From contig CM059975.1 of NCBI GenBank assembly GCA_030490835.1, positions 6,723,579-6,787,578 on the forward strand: a stretch of DNA of 64,000 nucleotides, given 5' to 3'. Origin of the DNA: Annona cherimola (Eukaryota > Streptophyta > Magnoliopsida > Magnoliales > Annonaceae). Position numbers and translations under genes: made by a program. Below the pieces are notes generated by a model that made no database searches, had not been told where the DNA came from, and saw nothing but the letters and a program-made list of their open reading frames with translations. Positions 35,746 through 49,295 of this stretch are shown here, in pieces; the first letter of the stretch is position 1; each line of letters begins with the position of its first letter.

Positions 35746-38114
35746 TATACCTATCAAAATATCTTATTAACTCAACTTTTTACAATAGCCAAATTTAACT
35801 AATGAATTATAAATGTTTAACTTGAATGCGACGGCGACGTACGAAATAACAATACCACGGAAGCTAATGTTGCTGCCACTCAAATGAGAGGAATAGTTTT
35901 GATGAAGCCCCGGTTTACTAGTTATTAAACAGGCCGGCTACGAATGATTCCCTGATAAATTTCAAATAAGCCAGGCCACCGCCGTTGAGATTTGTATGCA
36001 ATACAGGCCTTTTAAGTTTACAAAATTTGCACTTTCCTGAAGTTTTATATTTGGAGCAGGTGAATTAAAGTTTCAGAAATTTACAGTTTTGATTCTTCTA
36101 ATAACATAACCCTCTACTAACACTCTTGATTTTTTGACTTGAAAAGACCAAAATACCGTTTTAATATTTGATGCTACTTTAAAATTTAAAAATTTTCTAA
36201 CAAACAGTTCATTAAAAAGTATCCTAAAAAAAAGTTTCACTAAAAAGGGTAGTCATTTTTTTTAGATAGAAAAAAGGGTAGTAAAAAAATTAATGCTTGA
36301 ATAAAATTACAAAAAGGTATTGTAGTCATTTTAATTAAAAATTAACAGTTTCAGTGTTCATATCATTAGAGGAAGCAAAACTATATATATCTCAAAAAGT
36401 TCAAATTGTTTGCTGTAAATATAAAATTTATGAGTCAAAAGCATAAATTTCAGAAACTTGAGATACCTATATGGAAACCCTCTGACAAGGCTTGTTCTTC
36501 CCACGCACCTGATTTCCAATGTGGAATTGATTTGCTTGAAAATTATATTTTAAAATTTATATGTTCTTATTATTATCTTATTTTTCTGACACGCCTTAAT
36601 TTGACCTTAATTTCTTGAAATTATATTCCACCCAATAATGACTTGACACTGTTCCAAAATCACGTTAAATGAAAGGAAAATAATAATAACTTTCTGTATA
36701 CTCTGTATTAGACTTTAATTTTATGCATGCAAAAGAAATCCTTTAAAGTTATGTTTAATTAATTGCATGGATTATACAATTTTTTGTTAATAACTTCAAA
36801 ATTGTAGCTAAAAACACTCTCATGATAAGAATAGCAATCAGCTTGGATTCAAGCGATTGAGGTGTTAGGAAACCTCGGGCAGATTATTATAATCTTTTAT
36901 AAAACTTGTGGGACGAATATAAAATTGAAATTTATGGGCAAAAAGTACGAAGTTGTAAAGTTTGAGGGGCAAATATGCAAAAACCTGGAATGTAAAACCA
37001 GTAAAAATCTGCAATGGGAACTGAAAAGTACCCAGCGTACCCACCTTTGACTTCCTTCAGCCAACCGAACGGAGTCCGAGCAGGGACGGCGACTACATTA
37101 CTAATACCGTTTGGACCGCCGCCGTGCGGACTGGTTTGCTACTTTGCGATCGTGTTCGTGTTCGTGTTCGTTCATACCTCACCACACATTAGTCGCGCCC
37201 TCTTTCCATTTTGCTGTCACTCAATTCCCTGTTCAGTTTTTCTCCTATGCATGCCACCCTATTATGCCTGGAATTTCCCCTTTTTCCCAAATCTTTTATT
37301 ATCGATTTTCCATTTGAATTTTGTTGAGTTTGCGCTAGAGATCCCAGCAACAGGTTCTCACCCCAAATTTGAGATTTTGATGCTCGAAAATTCTGGGTTT
37401 GTTCTTCCCACCATTTTTTTGGATTTATGCAGATGCGATTAGCAAATAATACCCATTTTTCCTGTTTTGGTTCTTGGGCATGCACTGCTTACATACATTT
37501 TCGAATTCCGACAAAAGGAAAGTGTAATATATATGTATTGAAAAATCTTGGGTTAGTTTTCACAGAGGTTAGAAAATTGAGAGGTGGAGTGGATGGTGGA
37601 TCTTTTCTTTGGGTTCTTGTGATTGAGCTACCTCTCCCATTTGTCCCAACTTACGAAGTTGACTACTTACGAAGTTGACTTACTTACCAGAGTCGAGTCA
37701 CGATCATTAGAAGAAATGCTAGTTTCCCAACCTCTCTGTTTGGAAATTTGTTTCATTAAATTTCTAGAAATAATTGTATTTCCAGATAATATCAGCTGCG
37801 GTACTGTTTCTAAGTGCAGGACAGATGATTCTGGTTCGCCTTTCGAAGGCTAGAGTGTCCTCAATTCAACTAGGGGAGTGTATAAGCTTGTTTTGGAAAC
37901 CAACTAATCGTGCACAATGATCTGTTCATGTAAATACAAATACGGAAAATTTCAATCCAATTTTGAGAAAAAATTATTTCATCATTGATTGTCATCAAGG
38001 TTGTTTTCATGGATGATGAATAATAACACATTTATCCCATCATGGTTTTTATTGGGCAGGGTTGGATTAAACATTTTATGAAGTGCTGCGCTGTAAAGCA
38101 AGTTCTGGGGACTA
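35746..38114. other. Intergenic and probable 5' leader of the CRPK1-like gene
   Basis: 35746-37000 is AT-rich with nothing recognisable. From about 37030 the composition changes to C/T-rich, non-repetitive sequence, and likely splice signals (for example GCAG at 37820) occur before the start codon at 38115. A spliced 5' UTR is probable; the transcription start is not defined. Confidence 0.35.
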
Positions 38115-41100
38115 ATGAGTTGTTTTCCTTGCATATCTCGAAAGAAAGTGTCTTCTCCAGTGGAACAGTCTGTTGAGATTGATGTTAGAGGTAAAATGAA
38201 GACCAAATCTTGGTCTGTTAAAACCTAGGTTGTGATAATATTTTTTGGTAGTCTGTGCGTTGTTAGGCTAAGTTGTTGAAAATCACATGATTGTTGCTAA
38301 TTCTGCTTGCCATGTGATCGTAATGATCTTAAGGTGCCAGGCACGTCATTCATGTGCTTTATTTTGCCATTCATCATAAACAGCTCATGGAATGTGTACA
38401 TAGACCAGCAGTTCTTTCTATTAACTTTTATTTTCTGAAGATTTACCTAATGGCTTCCTTCACTTCTAGCCACGACATGCACATGCTAGGCTATTAGGCT
38501 GAACAAACAACTCAGCACATTTGGGAAAAAAATGCAAAATTTCAATCTTGTCTGATGCCTTTGCTTCATGAAAGAAACAAATGACTTGGTCATTTCTCAG
38601 CTTTATATTACTGATCTGGTTGCTCAAACACAGGCCTTTCAAGCTTCCCCAATGTCAGACTTTTCTCGTACAAGGAGTTGAGTATTGCTACAGATGATTT
38701 TGATCTGGCTAACAAAATTGGGCAAGGAGGTTTTGGTTCTGTCTACAAGGTAAACTGCGTGTTTAGCTTTAAATCTTCGTTAATGGGCTTGCGTGCATGA
38801 CTATGCAAGCATATTTGTTTACATCCAGGATGCATTGAGTAAGCAACTATTCTAGGCACGCATCCACCACCACCAAGTCAGAGTGGAGTCAATTTCTTTT
38901 TCTCTTGCCTGTACCAACCAGGATGTGAAATTCATTCTAATGATCATACTGGCTTCGGTGCTTAATGCTGGGAAGTAAATCATTCTGTTTAGATACTTTG
39001 TCATTCTGATTAGATACTTTGGTGGCCATGATACATGGGAAAATTTCAGGAGGGATGCATATCATGATCAGTGGACAGTGGACACTGAATGCACTGGAGA
39101 CTTTTAATATGAGAATATGTTCGACCCTAAATGAACAACTTGCTGGTCTATCCAAATATTGTAAATGTTTTAACACTTGCTTGTGGGCAGGGAAGGCTTA
39201 ATGGAAGCCTTGTGGCTATAAAGGTGCTTTCACCAGAGTCAAGACAAGGGATCAAGGAGTTCTTGACAGAGATAAACGTTATATCAGAGATAGAGCATGA
39301 AAACCTTGTTAAGCTCCACGGCTGTTGCATTGAAAGGCGTCATAGGATGTTGGTATATGGCTATCTTGAGAATAATAGTCTTGCTCAAACTCTCCTAGGT
39401 AAAATTGTTCATCATGTTGTTTCATTCTGATTTTGAGTCTTTCTCTGAAGACAATTCTATAGCAATACTATACACGCAGACACAATGGCACTAGTTAGAA
39501 CACATTTCATGTTGGACAGGGTCCTGGTACGAGTGACCGATATCTACACCATGCATCAAACAGCCCTAATGTATGTGAGCTATACAGTCATGACTGTAAA
39601 TGGAAGTCATTATCTGCTGGGACTGGTTTAAATTTGCTCTGTCTCCTCCTATGATTCTCCTTTTTAAGGTTACATTCAGTCTACTGTAGCATGATCATTG
39701 TACGGTCAATCCTCTTCGGAATTGTAAGGTTAATTGCTGATGATATATGCTTCTTCTATGTATTATACTATATAGAGTGCATGTGACACACTTCTTCTTC
39801 GCAGTGAGAGGGCATAAGAGGGCATTACTTTGAAGTTTGTCTTTGACTTTTGTGATGGGCTGTGACTGTTTTCAGGTAGGAGGCCGAGTAGCATCTGTTT
39901 TAGCTGGAATATTCGATCAAAAATCTGCATTGGAATTGCGCGTGGGCTTGCATATCTTCATGAGGAAGTTGAGCCACGTATTGTTCATCGAGATATCAAA
40001 GCAAGCAATGTCCTTCTTGATAAGGATCTCAATCCTAAAATTTCCGATTTTGGTCTGGCAAAACTTCTCCCTGCAGATATGACTCATGTCAGTACCCGTG
40101 TGGCTGGGACAATGTGAGTTTTATTTACATGTTTCTTCAATTTTTTGGGTCATCATTTCTGAGAATCTCCAATTTTTCACAAGCTTACCCTACTGAATTG
40201 CAATCGATCAAGACAAAATTTGTCAGGTGCAGGCTGAACATTTGAAACTAGTGCAGTCTGAATTACCATATTGGATGAATTTCTTCATATTGGTTAATGA
40301 CATTTTAGGGACTGTATTGCTAATTAAGACCAGGAAGGATGGAACTAAGAATTTCCTCCATGGAATGATCACACTAATTTTTTTATAAAAAAATTGGTAA
40401 TTGAGTGGCTGTAGCGTCCTGGAGTTGTTCTTCTGGTGGAGTATTCATCTGTACTAAATTTAGATGGAACACATGTATATAATGTTGGCCCTGGATGCTG
40501 GCTATTCATTCTAATTATTAGATGTTTATCTATGATGCTTAATCTCTTTGCGATCTAAGATTTCTGTTTTCATACGGGTTTCTGTTTGTGTTCTCCCAGA
40601 GGATACTTGGCGCCTGAATATGCACTTAGAGGTCAGCTTAATAGAAAAGCAGACATTTACGCTTTTGGTGTTCTCATTCTGGAGATAGTTTGTGGCAGAT
40701 CGATCGCCGACAAGGCATTACCTTTTGGAGAACAGTACCTTCTTGAAAAGGTAAGCCAGTTGTTTTGCGAGTCACATCTCAGTTTTTATTTTTTTTTCAG
40801 TCACAGTATGGTGGTGGATAAAATCTCTATTACTCCAAATAAGATTTTGTCCAGAATAATATCAACAACTGATTAAAGAATTCATCCAATTTTGCTAGAT
40901 CTTTTTAGGATTGGTTAAAAATCAATTTTTCCTATCATGTGATGCAAAATTGAATAAAAATAGTCATCTATGTAAACCACGAAATGCACATTAAGAATTC
41001 AAAAACAACTTTGATTCTTAAGATTTATGAAGTGTTCATGTTTGTTTAGGATTTGACCTCGTGCTGAATTCATGGATTTCAAGGGGAACCATCCCAAGTC

Positions 41101-41617
41101 TTTCAAGCTGATTTGTCTCAGCATGTGCCAACTACCCACAGGACGAAACGCCAGCTGAAATCAATTTGTTCTCTTCCTTGGACATCTTAATGTGATACTT
41201 GTTATTCTGTTGTTGCAGGTGTGGGACTTGTACACCTGCCACAGGTTGGAGACGGCAGTGGACTCATCCCTGAGTGGCGATGGGGGCGATGTTAAGGCCG
41301 CCTGTAAGTTCCTTAAGATTGGTCTGCTATGCACCCAGGAATTGCCAAAGCTGCGGCCGGTCATGTCCACTACTCTGAAGATGTTGACAGGGGAGATGGA
41401 GGTGGACGACAAGAAGATCACGAGACCGGGCCTTATTTCTGATTTGAAGGACCTAAAAATTAAGACCCCAAGTGGCAAGTCGAAGGGAAAGACCCCATCA
41501 GACATGGGATCATCTGCTGGAACCTCTCAGGATATTTCGTCCTCACGCTCACACACGGTAAACGCAAGCACATACCCATCCATGACATTCACAGCTATAA
41601 GTGACAGAAGCCCTTAG
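38115..41617 (+). CDS. CRPK1: Receptor-like cytoplasmic Ser/Thr kinase, CRPK1-like
   Basis: Six coding exons: 38115-38190, 38634-38749, 39191-39398, 39876-40113, 40600-40750 and 41219-41617. They total 1188 nt, 395 residues, in continuous phase. The start ATG opens a short N-terminus ([11 protein letters not shown]) with two cysteines that could be lipid-modified; there is no signal peptide or membrane segment. The kinase domain has a glycine loop GQGGFG (55-60), VAIK lysine K75, HRDIK (171-175), DFG (191-193) and GYLAPEY, so it should be an active RD kinase. The C-terminal tail is Ser/Thr-rich. Phrases such as [20 protein letters not shown] and [12 protein letters not shown] closely resemble Arabidopsis CRPK1 (cold-responsive protein kinase 1, reported to phosphorylate 14-3-3 proteins). 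The substrate here is inferred. The 5' leader is probably spliced, since about 1 kb of non-repeat sequence without a clear coding start precedes the ATG. Confidence 0.9.
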
Positions 41618-42616
41618 ACACTTGAAAAGCATTCCATCTCCCCACCCCCCTGCCACATTCTTCCTGCCTCTTTTAATGTGATAAACCTGTTTGATTCAAG
41701 CCTCTGTAAAATAAGAAGACGATCAGTAATTTTTGGCCCCAACGAAAATGTCGATGAGATATTACCACGGACGGGAGGAAATTTTATTTATTTCTTTATT
41801 TTCAAAATCTGCGTGCTTGCGTGGATACTCATGTAGATGGTCAGATTAAACAACCTTGCAGCATGTTTTGGGGCCTGCTGGCCTGGGTGGTGGGTGACCT
41901 TTTGGTTGGATTTAAAATGCTGCCTGCACTTAATAGGGTATTATAACTTATACGAAGACAATATCATAATTAACAGAGTACACTTGGGTGCGTACTTTGA
42001 ATGAATATATGGGATGATTTGAATGAATATATGGGATGAAAATTGAAAAATAAAACTGATGATTACAAAATAATGATAATGATTGAAACAAATACCTGAT
42101 AGAATAAGTATTACTTGGTTTTATTGGGCAGTGAATTACAGTGTAACACGGTATAGGGTCATGACTATGCAGTGATCAAAATATGGTCCTTTGCACAAGT
42201 GCCTCTTTTATCAAATTGCATTTGACACTCATATTTTTACGAATATTTCATGGGGAAGTTATCGTTAAGTTAAAAAAAAAATTGAATTGATAATAGTGCT
42301 CCTGGAAGCTCACAAATTAAAAAATTATGAAGGGCTTATTCGTAAGCATCCAATCGTATAAAACTTAGCACCAGAGCTTCCATTGAGAACCAAAAAAAAT
42401 AATATCAAAAATAAGAAAAACATATAATTATTGTATATTTACGAACGAAAGATTGCAGGGGAAGAAAAAGGTAATCTACTTTCCAGCCCATTGTATCCAA
42501 TAAGATGCTTCCAAACACGCACAAATTTTAAGTAGAAATCTAGAAAAAAGTATAAATAAAGAAATCCCTATTATCTTTTGAAAATGTATATAAGAAGAAG
42601 AGTGCCGAATTTATAT

Positions 42617-42986
42617 GAGGCAACCTAAGATACATAAATTTTTTATTCTTTTGAGTTTTGTTTTCATTGTTACATGGGCTCAAATGCATTTAGTTTATAT
42701 ATCAAATTTTATCATTTGTAAAATCTTTTACGAATTTTTAAAACAAAAATTTTTCACCAATCTTACACCTCCCTCGCATGAAAAAGGGTAAAAAAAGTTT
42801 AATTTTTGAAAATTTATAAAAATATGTAAAGTATTTTTAAAATGGTAAAATTTGGCATATAAACTAAATACACTTAGGCCTACATAAAAATGAAAATAAA
42901 ACTTTAAAATTATTTAAAATAAAAAAAAATAATGCATCCTTTTTTTTTCAAAAAAAAAAATAATAATAATGCATCTTAAGTTGTCT
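42617..42986. mobile_element. Diverged family D MITE, copy D7, between the kinase and PRMC
   Basis: The termini GGCAACCTAAGATACAT and its inverted counterpart GATGCATCTTAAG-type end frame AT-rich arms with AAATGGTAAAATTTGGCATA, the family motif. No target duplication is visible. The rest of 41618-43105 is 3' and 5' flank of the two genes with no other recognisable feature. Confidence 0.5.
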
Positions 42987-43105
42987 GACGCCTAGCCTCC
43001 GATGCATCGTATATAATCTTAGCCCTGTATCATAGCCCTCGGTAGATTGTGTCATTGTAGCTAAGACTGCTCAGTACCCTCTGTATCTTCTTCAGTTCTT
43101 CTTCG

Positions 43106-46024
43106 ATGCGGAGGATGAACACGTGCTTCCCACGTGCGATTCAATCCAGCCTCTCCCCAGCTCTTCTCGCCTGCAAGCAGCTAACACGTCGCGGCCAGCT
43201 TTCCGTAGCCAACCATCTTCCCCAACAATATACGTCTGTCTGTCATCCCTCCGCCACTCACAAACCTCGAACCCCTCTCTTCCTCAGGACTCCGGCGCAG
43301 TTTGCTACGCTCGCAGACCTTCAGAAATTCCATACATGGGCCAGAAATCTCATCTTCTGTCGCGGTTCCCACTTCGAATCCGCTGACAATGGCCCAGGAA
43401 CTGACATCCTCTTGAGAGAGCTCAGGTGGTTGCTGGAAGACGCAGCTGAGGATTCCTCTTTGTTTTCTCTATTGGGTGCTTCTCAAAGTTCAGTCTTTTC
43501 AGAGCCAGACTCAGATTGCGGTGAAGCCTCCACGAATTCTCTTTTGGGCTCTCCTAAAAATCCATGCTCTTTAACTTCAAACGGATTTTGATTATGCTTC
43601 CATTCCATCCTTTGCAGGTGTTTGCGGCAGCGGCCGAACGATACGATTGAAGGCAGCTTTAGAGGATCTTTACGATTTATGGGAAGAGAGGATTGAGAAG
43701 AGGCGACCTTTTCAATATATAGTGGGATGCGAGCATTGGAGGGACTTGGTGTTGAGTGTTGAGGAGGGTGTCTTGATCCCTAGGCCAGAGACTGAGCTGA
43801 TTGTGGATATGGTTAGCCAGGTGTTCGTCGATGAACCGGGATTGAAGAGGGGTGTTTGGGCTGATTTAGGGACTGGCAGTGGTGCTATTGGAATTGGGAT
43901 TGCAAGGATTTTGGGAGAGGGAGGGAGGGTGATTGCAACAGATGTAAGCAATGTAGCAGTTGCAGTTGCAAGCTATAATGTTGAGAGGTATGGGTTGCAG
44001 GTTAGTCATTGGTGCTTGGATTGGGTGGTTAACTAGTGTTGTGTAGTTTAGCTTCCACACTTGCTACTGCCACCAAAACATGCTTCCATTTGAAGCGTTC
44101 GTGTGGCTAATCTTTCTGCTGGATCCGCTCTCTTCTCTAGGATTGTAGGATTGAAACTTTAATAGTCTGGCAAAGCCTTGGCAATTAGAAATAAGGGAAA
44201 CTATTCTATAGAACACTTCGAATTATATGTTTCTAAGCTTAGAAGTTGCTAAAATTCAATTTTCGGTTTTCTGTATGGCTGACAAACAAATTTTTGTAGG
44301 ATGGTTGAAATAAAGGAAACTTAGGTCCCCTGTTCTAATAAACAAGTTCCAACAAATTGGAGATGACAATCATCAATTATTTGATTTTGAGTTCTGGCCA
44401 ATGAAGTCTCAAATATTTCTGAAGTAGTATAACGTAACTCATTACTCCCAGTCTCCCATTTTGGATAGGTAGATAACAAGAGGGAGAGGTACATTTATTC
44501 CCCCACTCTCCTGTTTGCATTACGTGTCTTGGAAAGTTTACATAGATGAACCAGTGGTGCTCTTTTGCCATGAACTGGAACATGTGTGGGTGCACATTAC
44601 AACAATTGCCTGTTAGGGCAGATTCGAAGAACTTTACATTTAGATTTCATCGACATTGTTTGGTTATATGTTGAACTTTCTCATATGGTTTGAAGTTTTG
44701 ACTTGTGCCCCTAAAGGGGGGTGGGGAAGAGCTGTGGATGACTATTTTGGAAACATTTTTGAGCTTTTGTCATGCTGGTCAGGCATCTTCTGCTAACAAC
44801 TTTCCTCTTTGTTATCTTGACTTTTGTTGTTGTCTGAAGCATGTTTGAGCTCGATAATTTTTCCCAATTCTGTGGTGAGCAACAATGCTTACAACTGAAT
44901 AGGTGTCAGTACAATCAAAAGGAAACCACTTCCATTAAGCAGAATTTACTTTTCAATGTCTTCTCCTGCTCAATAGTGGCATGATATTTATCCATTTTAA
45001 CAAAAACTAGAGCATTTGGTCTGTCAAAAAAAAATAATTATGCTCATGTGATATCTAGTTATCCACTCAACATGCGCTCATCAGAAATTCAGTGGCTTGT
45101 ATGATGTGCAATCTGTTTAATTTGTCGTAAAAAGTGAAATTGGGAAAATTTCCCTGCCAATTGATGGTTTTACACATTGCCACCAATGGCGGAGTGACAT
45201 GAACCATATGAAAATTAAAGTATATTTTTTAAAATCTCAAATAATATTATGCCTTGCCTCATGTGTATTTGTGCCACAAAAAAAAAAAAAAGGTCCTTCC
45301 TCTGGCCCCGTTCGCTGCTGACTTTAACTGTTAGCATGCATTTTTCTTCTTCTGGTCATAATTCATATGTGTACTTGATTTTGAACTCCATGCAAATGCT
45401 GAACAGACTGTTTCTCTCTTTAAAGTCTGATGTCATTTGCAGACAGAATATTTCATGAGTTTCATGTTCTACTTTTATCGCAAATGTAGGACAAGATCGA
45501 GGTAAGGCAAGGATTTTGGTTCGAGCCCTTACAAGATGTGAAAGGAAAGGTTACAGGCCTTGTCAGCAATCCACCGTATATTCCAAGCCATCAGATCTCT
45601 GGATTGCAGGCTGAAGTTGGCAGGCATGAACCAAGAACTGCACTTGATGGAGGCAGTTCTGGCATGGATGACCTTCTGCATCTCTGCAAAGGGTCTGCTT
45701 TGGTATTGAAACATGGAGGATTCTTTGCTTTTGAGGTAACAACTTTTCTTTAATCAAACAAAAAGGAAAGCCTTGATGTACAGTTTAGCCATTTAAGCTC
45801 TATGATTGATTAAGACAAACTTCTGAGGTGGGGAGCTTTGTCATCAGTGGTTTATTCATCAAAATGCCTCTGCACCTAACTTTCTCTCACTTTGATAGAA
45901 CATAAAGCTTAATCCATCTATATTGGTTGCTGGAAAGGCAGAATGCTGTGAAATGAATAACATAAAAATTCATGTCTGAATCCCCACAAGTTTCTTTCTC
46001 AAAACTGAAATCTGATTCATACAG

Positions 46025-46067
<43 letters not shown>

Positions 46068-48245
46068 TTGTTCCGGTGTTCCGGTGCAGTAGCCTAAAAA
46101 TGGGCCCCACATGATCATGAAATCATGATCTACTCAACCCATTGTATTTAGAATAATGTATTCTATTACCATACCAATTTTCATCCAAATTAGATACTTT
46201 AAAGTTGTTATTTACATCAAACTATTTTATTACGTTGGATTTATACCATTTTCAGATGGGGGCCATATACATATCTGATTGGGATGAAAATTGGTATGGT
46301 AATAGAATACATTATTCTAAATACAATGGGTGGGGTAGATCATGATTTCATGATCATGTGGGGCCCATTTCAGCGATGCTGCACCGAAAATTCCGGTGCA
46401 ACATGCTGCACCAGAATATATTCCATATATATATATGCTGTTCCGGTGCAGCATCACTGCACCGGAACAGTGGTGCAGTGGCCCCAAAATGGGGCTCACA
46501 TGATCATGAAATCATGATCTACTCTACCCATTGTATTTAGAATAATGTATTCTACTACCATACCAATTTTCATCCCAATCAGATACTTTAAAGTTGTTAT
46601 TTACATCAAACTATTTTATTACGTTGGATTTGTACCATTTTCAGATGGGGCCCATATACATATCTGATTGGGGATGAAAATTGGTATGGTAGTAGAATAC
46701 ATTATTCTAAATACAATAGGTGGAGTAGATCATGCTTTCATGATCATGTGGGGCCCATTTCAGCGATGCTGTACCAGAATATATTCCTATATATATAGAG
46801 AGAGAGAGCTGTTCCGGTGCAGTGACGCTACACCGGAACAACGGTACAGTGGCCCCAAAATGGGGCCTACATGATCATGAAATAATGATCTACTCCACCC
46901 ATTGTATTTAGAATAATGTATTCTACTACTATACCAATTTTCATCCCAATCAGATATGTATATGGGCCCCATCTGAAAATGGTACAAATCCAACGTAATA
47001 AAATAGTTTGATGTAAATAACAACTTTAAAGTATCTGATTGGGATGAAAATTGGTATGGTAGTAGAATACATTATTCTAAATACAATGGGTAGAGTAGAT
47101 CATGATTTCATGATCATGTGGGCCCCATTTTGGGGCCACTGCACCACTGTTCCGGTGCAGTGATGCTGCACCGGAACAACATCCATATATATATATATAT
47201 ATTATCAAATATTGTTCTCCATCTTCAACAATTAAAAGTTCTTGAAATCAACAAGATGGAGCCTACAATTGCACATCTTATAAAGCAGGGGTGTTGTTGA
47301 TTCTCTGTTCATGGATGTAATGGTATCATTCGGGACTGTCTTGAGTTTCAAAATGCTGCTGCAGCCACATGATTTGCTGATCAGGACTGATGCTCACTCA
47401 ATAGGGAAGTGTGCGTCAAAGTCTTGTGGGTTAGAAAATTAACTCCATCCAACTTTGTCATTTACTGCCGGATGTGGTCTGCTTTCATAAATTTCTCATA
47501 TTTATTTAACATCACTTGATAATAAGTTTTCTTGGGAGGCTTTTGGACATGATTCATCCATGAATTGCAAACTGTCCTTTGTGTGCTCATATGTAAACTA
47601 AATCTTGACCGGCCAAGTGCTGAGCCCTTAGCTTAGGATACCAAATCGCACTGACTTGTAAATGGCATCTCTTCCTTTTGAGACCTTTCCTATGTCAGTT
47701 TTCAAGCCTAGGGATTTCTGTTTCATGTTCCTTCCCCACCCCACCCCACCTCCTGCTGCTACATCAGTGTAGTCAGCAGCATGAGATGTGTGGTGGGTCT
47801 CATTTATCACTGCATCTAATTCCCCATTTATAATGCAACACATCTACGATTGTCCCCCAAGAGGGTGCCCCGCTATTACATTTCCCTGTTCGAAAATCAG
47901 AGAAATCAACTTATTACATGTATTTCTGTCTCATTTCATTGCTTTCTACATTGTCCATCGTTTTTCGGTGCCTGCCTGGTCACAGTTGTAACCATGCGAA
48001 AAATCTGAGCCAGTGAAGCTTTTGGTCTACCAGCTTCTCACAGGCTAAGTAATGCTTTTGTTGCTTTCTACCTGCAGATGTTGATTGCTTGATTCTTTTT
48101 ACTTCTTTTGCAGACAAATGGTGATGGGCAATCCGAGTTTATTGCAAATTTTATGAGCAGGAGACCAGAAAATTGCTTCGGTGATGTGAAAATAGAATCC
48201 GACTATGCTGGTGTCAGACGCTTTGTGACCGGTTTCTATAGATGA
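43106..48245 (+). CDS. PRMC: Organellar PrmC/HemK-type release-factor glutamine N5-methyltransferase
   Basis: This family uses S-adenosylmethionine to methylate the GGQ glutamine of peptide-chain release factors. Four exons: 43106-43520, 43618-44000, 45490-45735 and 48114-48245, 1176 nt, 391 residues. Residues 1 to about 70 are basic, Ser-rich and low in acid, typical of a chloroplast or mitochondrial transit peptide. The catalytic part has PRPETE (193-198), the SAM-binding DLGTGSG (221-227) and the diagnostic NPPY (293-296), followed by the conserved HEPRTALDGG segment. The exon 1 donor (TGCG/GTGAAG) was chosen because it restores phase to the GT-starting exon 2; reading through this 97-nt intron hits a stop at 43591. 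The last intron (2.4 kb) carries three foldback elements (46068-47184). A second Met at codon 4 is an alternative start. Confidence 0.9.
46068..46424. mobile_element. Foldback element, family A, copy A2 (in PRMC intron 3)
   Basis: The two arms of about 150 bp are inverted copies of each other, each carrying the ATGATCATGAAATCATGAT palindrome, the ACCCATTGTATTTAGAATAA block and a TACCAATTTTCATCC block. A non-palindromic centre of about 90 bp contains TATTTTATTACGTTGGATTT. The ends are rich in CCGGTGCAGCAT-type pairs. It is flanked by (TA)n and (GA)n at 46024-46067 and by (TA)n on the right. There is no coding capacity. Confidence 0.75.
46438..46788. mobile_element. Foldback element, family A, copy A3
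   Basis: Same arms and centre as A2, in the same orientation, separated from it only by a (TA)n tract of about 14 bp. The ends read GCTGTTCCGGTGCAGCATC on the left and a TACCAGAATATATTCC variant on the right. Confidence 0.75.
46809..47184. mobile_element. Foldback element, family A, copy A4
   Basis: Third member of the intronic row. It is separated from A3 by a mixed TA/GA tract (46789-46808) and followed by (TA)n at 47185-47202. The centre is in the opposite orientation to A3 (AACGTAATAAAATAGTTTGA read on the plus strand). Confidence 0.75.
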
Positions 48246-49015
48246 TTTTTCAAATTGAAGTGTGAAAATCCATACACATCGTCAACAGCTCAAGTAAAGT
48301 GCTGGTGTCGCCATGATCTTTTACAGCTTAACTAAATGTTCAAATGCCACGAGGCATGAAAGACTGTCATGATGATTCGCAAGTCCAGTTTTTGATAGTG
48401 CAATGCAAAATACCACAATATATATTATCTAGTTCTTATTTCTCAACGCTTGTTCAGCTTCTGACAATTTCAAATGCTCAAATTGAAATCCCTTCATCCT
48501 CAGCAAGTGATATGATGGCTAGAACTTGGGCCTGCAGATCAGAACCACGTACTTGAGATGGTAAATTAAACAGGGGGAAAAAAAAACTCAAAGAGGCCCA
48601 GAAATTCCTTTCAATATATATCTTTCCTCCGCGTTCAACAGGCCCAGAAATGTGGTTAACTTGAGTTACACTTCGCGATGCTGAATGAAAGGATTGTTCA
48701 TTAACCAAGATAAGCTGCTAACGTAAAAGAATAACAACAGGCAAGATCCCACACGCAACGCGTTCATCATCCGCCAGGTGTACGCAGAAACGAATCAAGC
48801 GATGAGTAATGGTCGACCATCTAGGAGGAAGCAGGGCAGTGTCGCCGTTTCAAACATCGCCGGGCCGGCGGCCGCTTTCCGTGGAAACTAGAAAAGCCAT
48901 ATTTCCTGCGCTCATCTTCATCCAGAATCTTTATGGAAATTTTTTTTAGAAATTTTAATCACTGTTAAAATATATGACGGTGTTACTTACCGCCCAATAA
49001 TTTTTTTTTTATTAC

Positions 49016-49295
49016 GGGTGTGTTTGGCAATTGGCAAAATATGTCAAGTTAAAACTTTTCAATATAAAACTTTTCACTCTCTACAACTATCATATTTTTT
49101 AATCATTTTTTCACATTTTTCTATACAATTATCCTACTTTTCAATCATTTCTACACAACTATCCACACAACTAACCTATCTATTTTAACTTTATCTTCTT
49201 TACTATTCATCATTACTCTTATCATATCACATCATTTGACAACTTTTACTCTCCGAAACTTTTCATCAAAAGTTATATACATTACTAAACACACC
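49016..49295. mobile_element. PIF/Harbinger-like MITE, family E, copy E2
   Basis: Ends GGGTGTGTTTGG and AAACACACCC, flanked by TAC on both sides. The interior has the family's inverted AT-rich arms (AAGTTAAAACTTTTCAATAT). Confidence 0.7.

Noticed and set aside
43123..43386. 87-residue ORF in another frame of PRMC exon 1
   Set aside because: Shadow of the transit-peptide exon; the chosen frame continues in phase to the methyltransferase domain.
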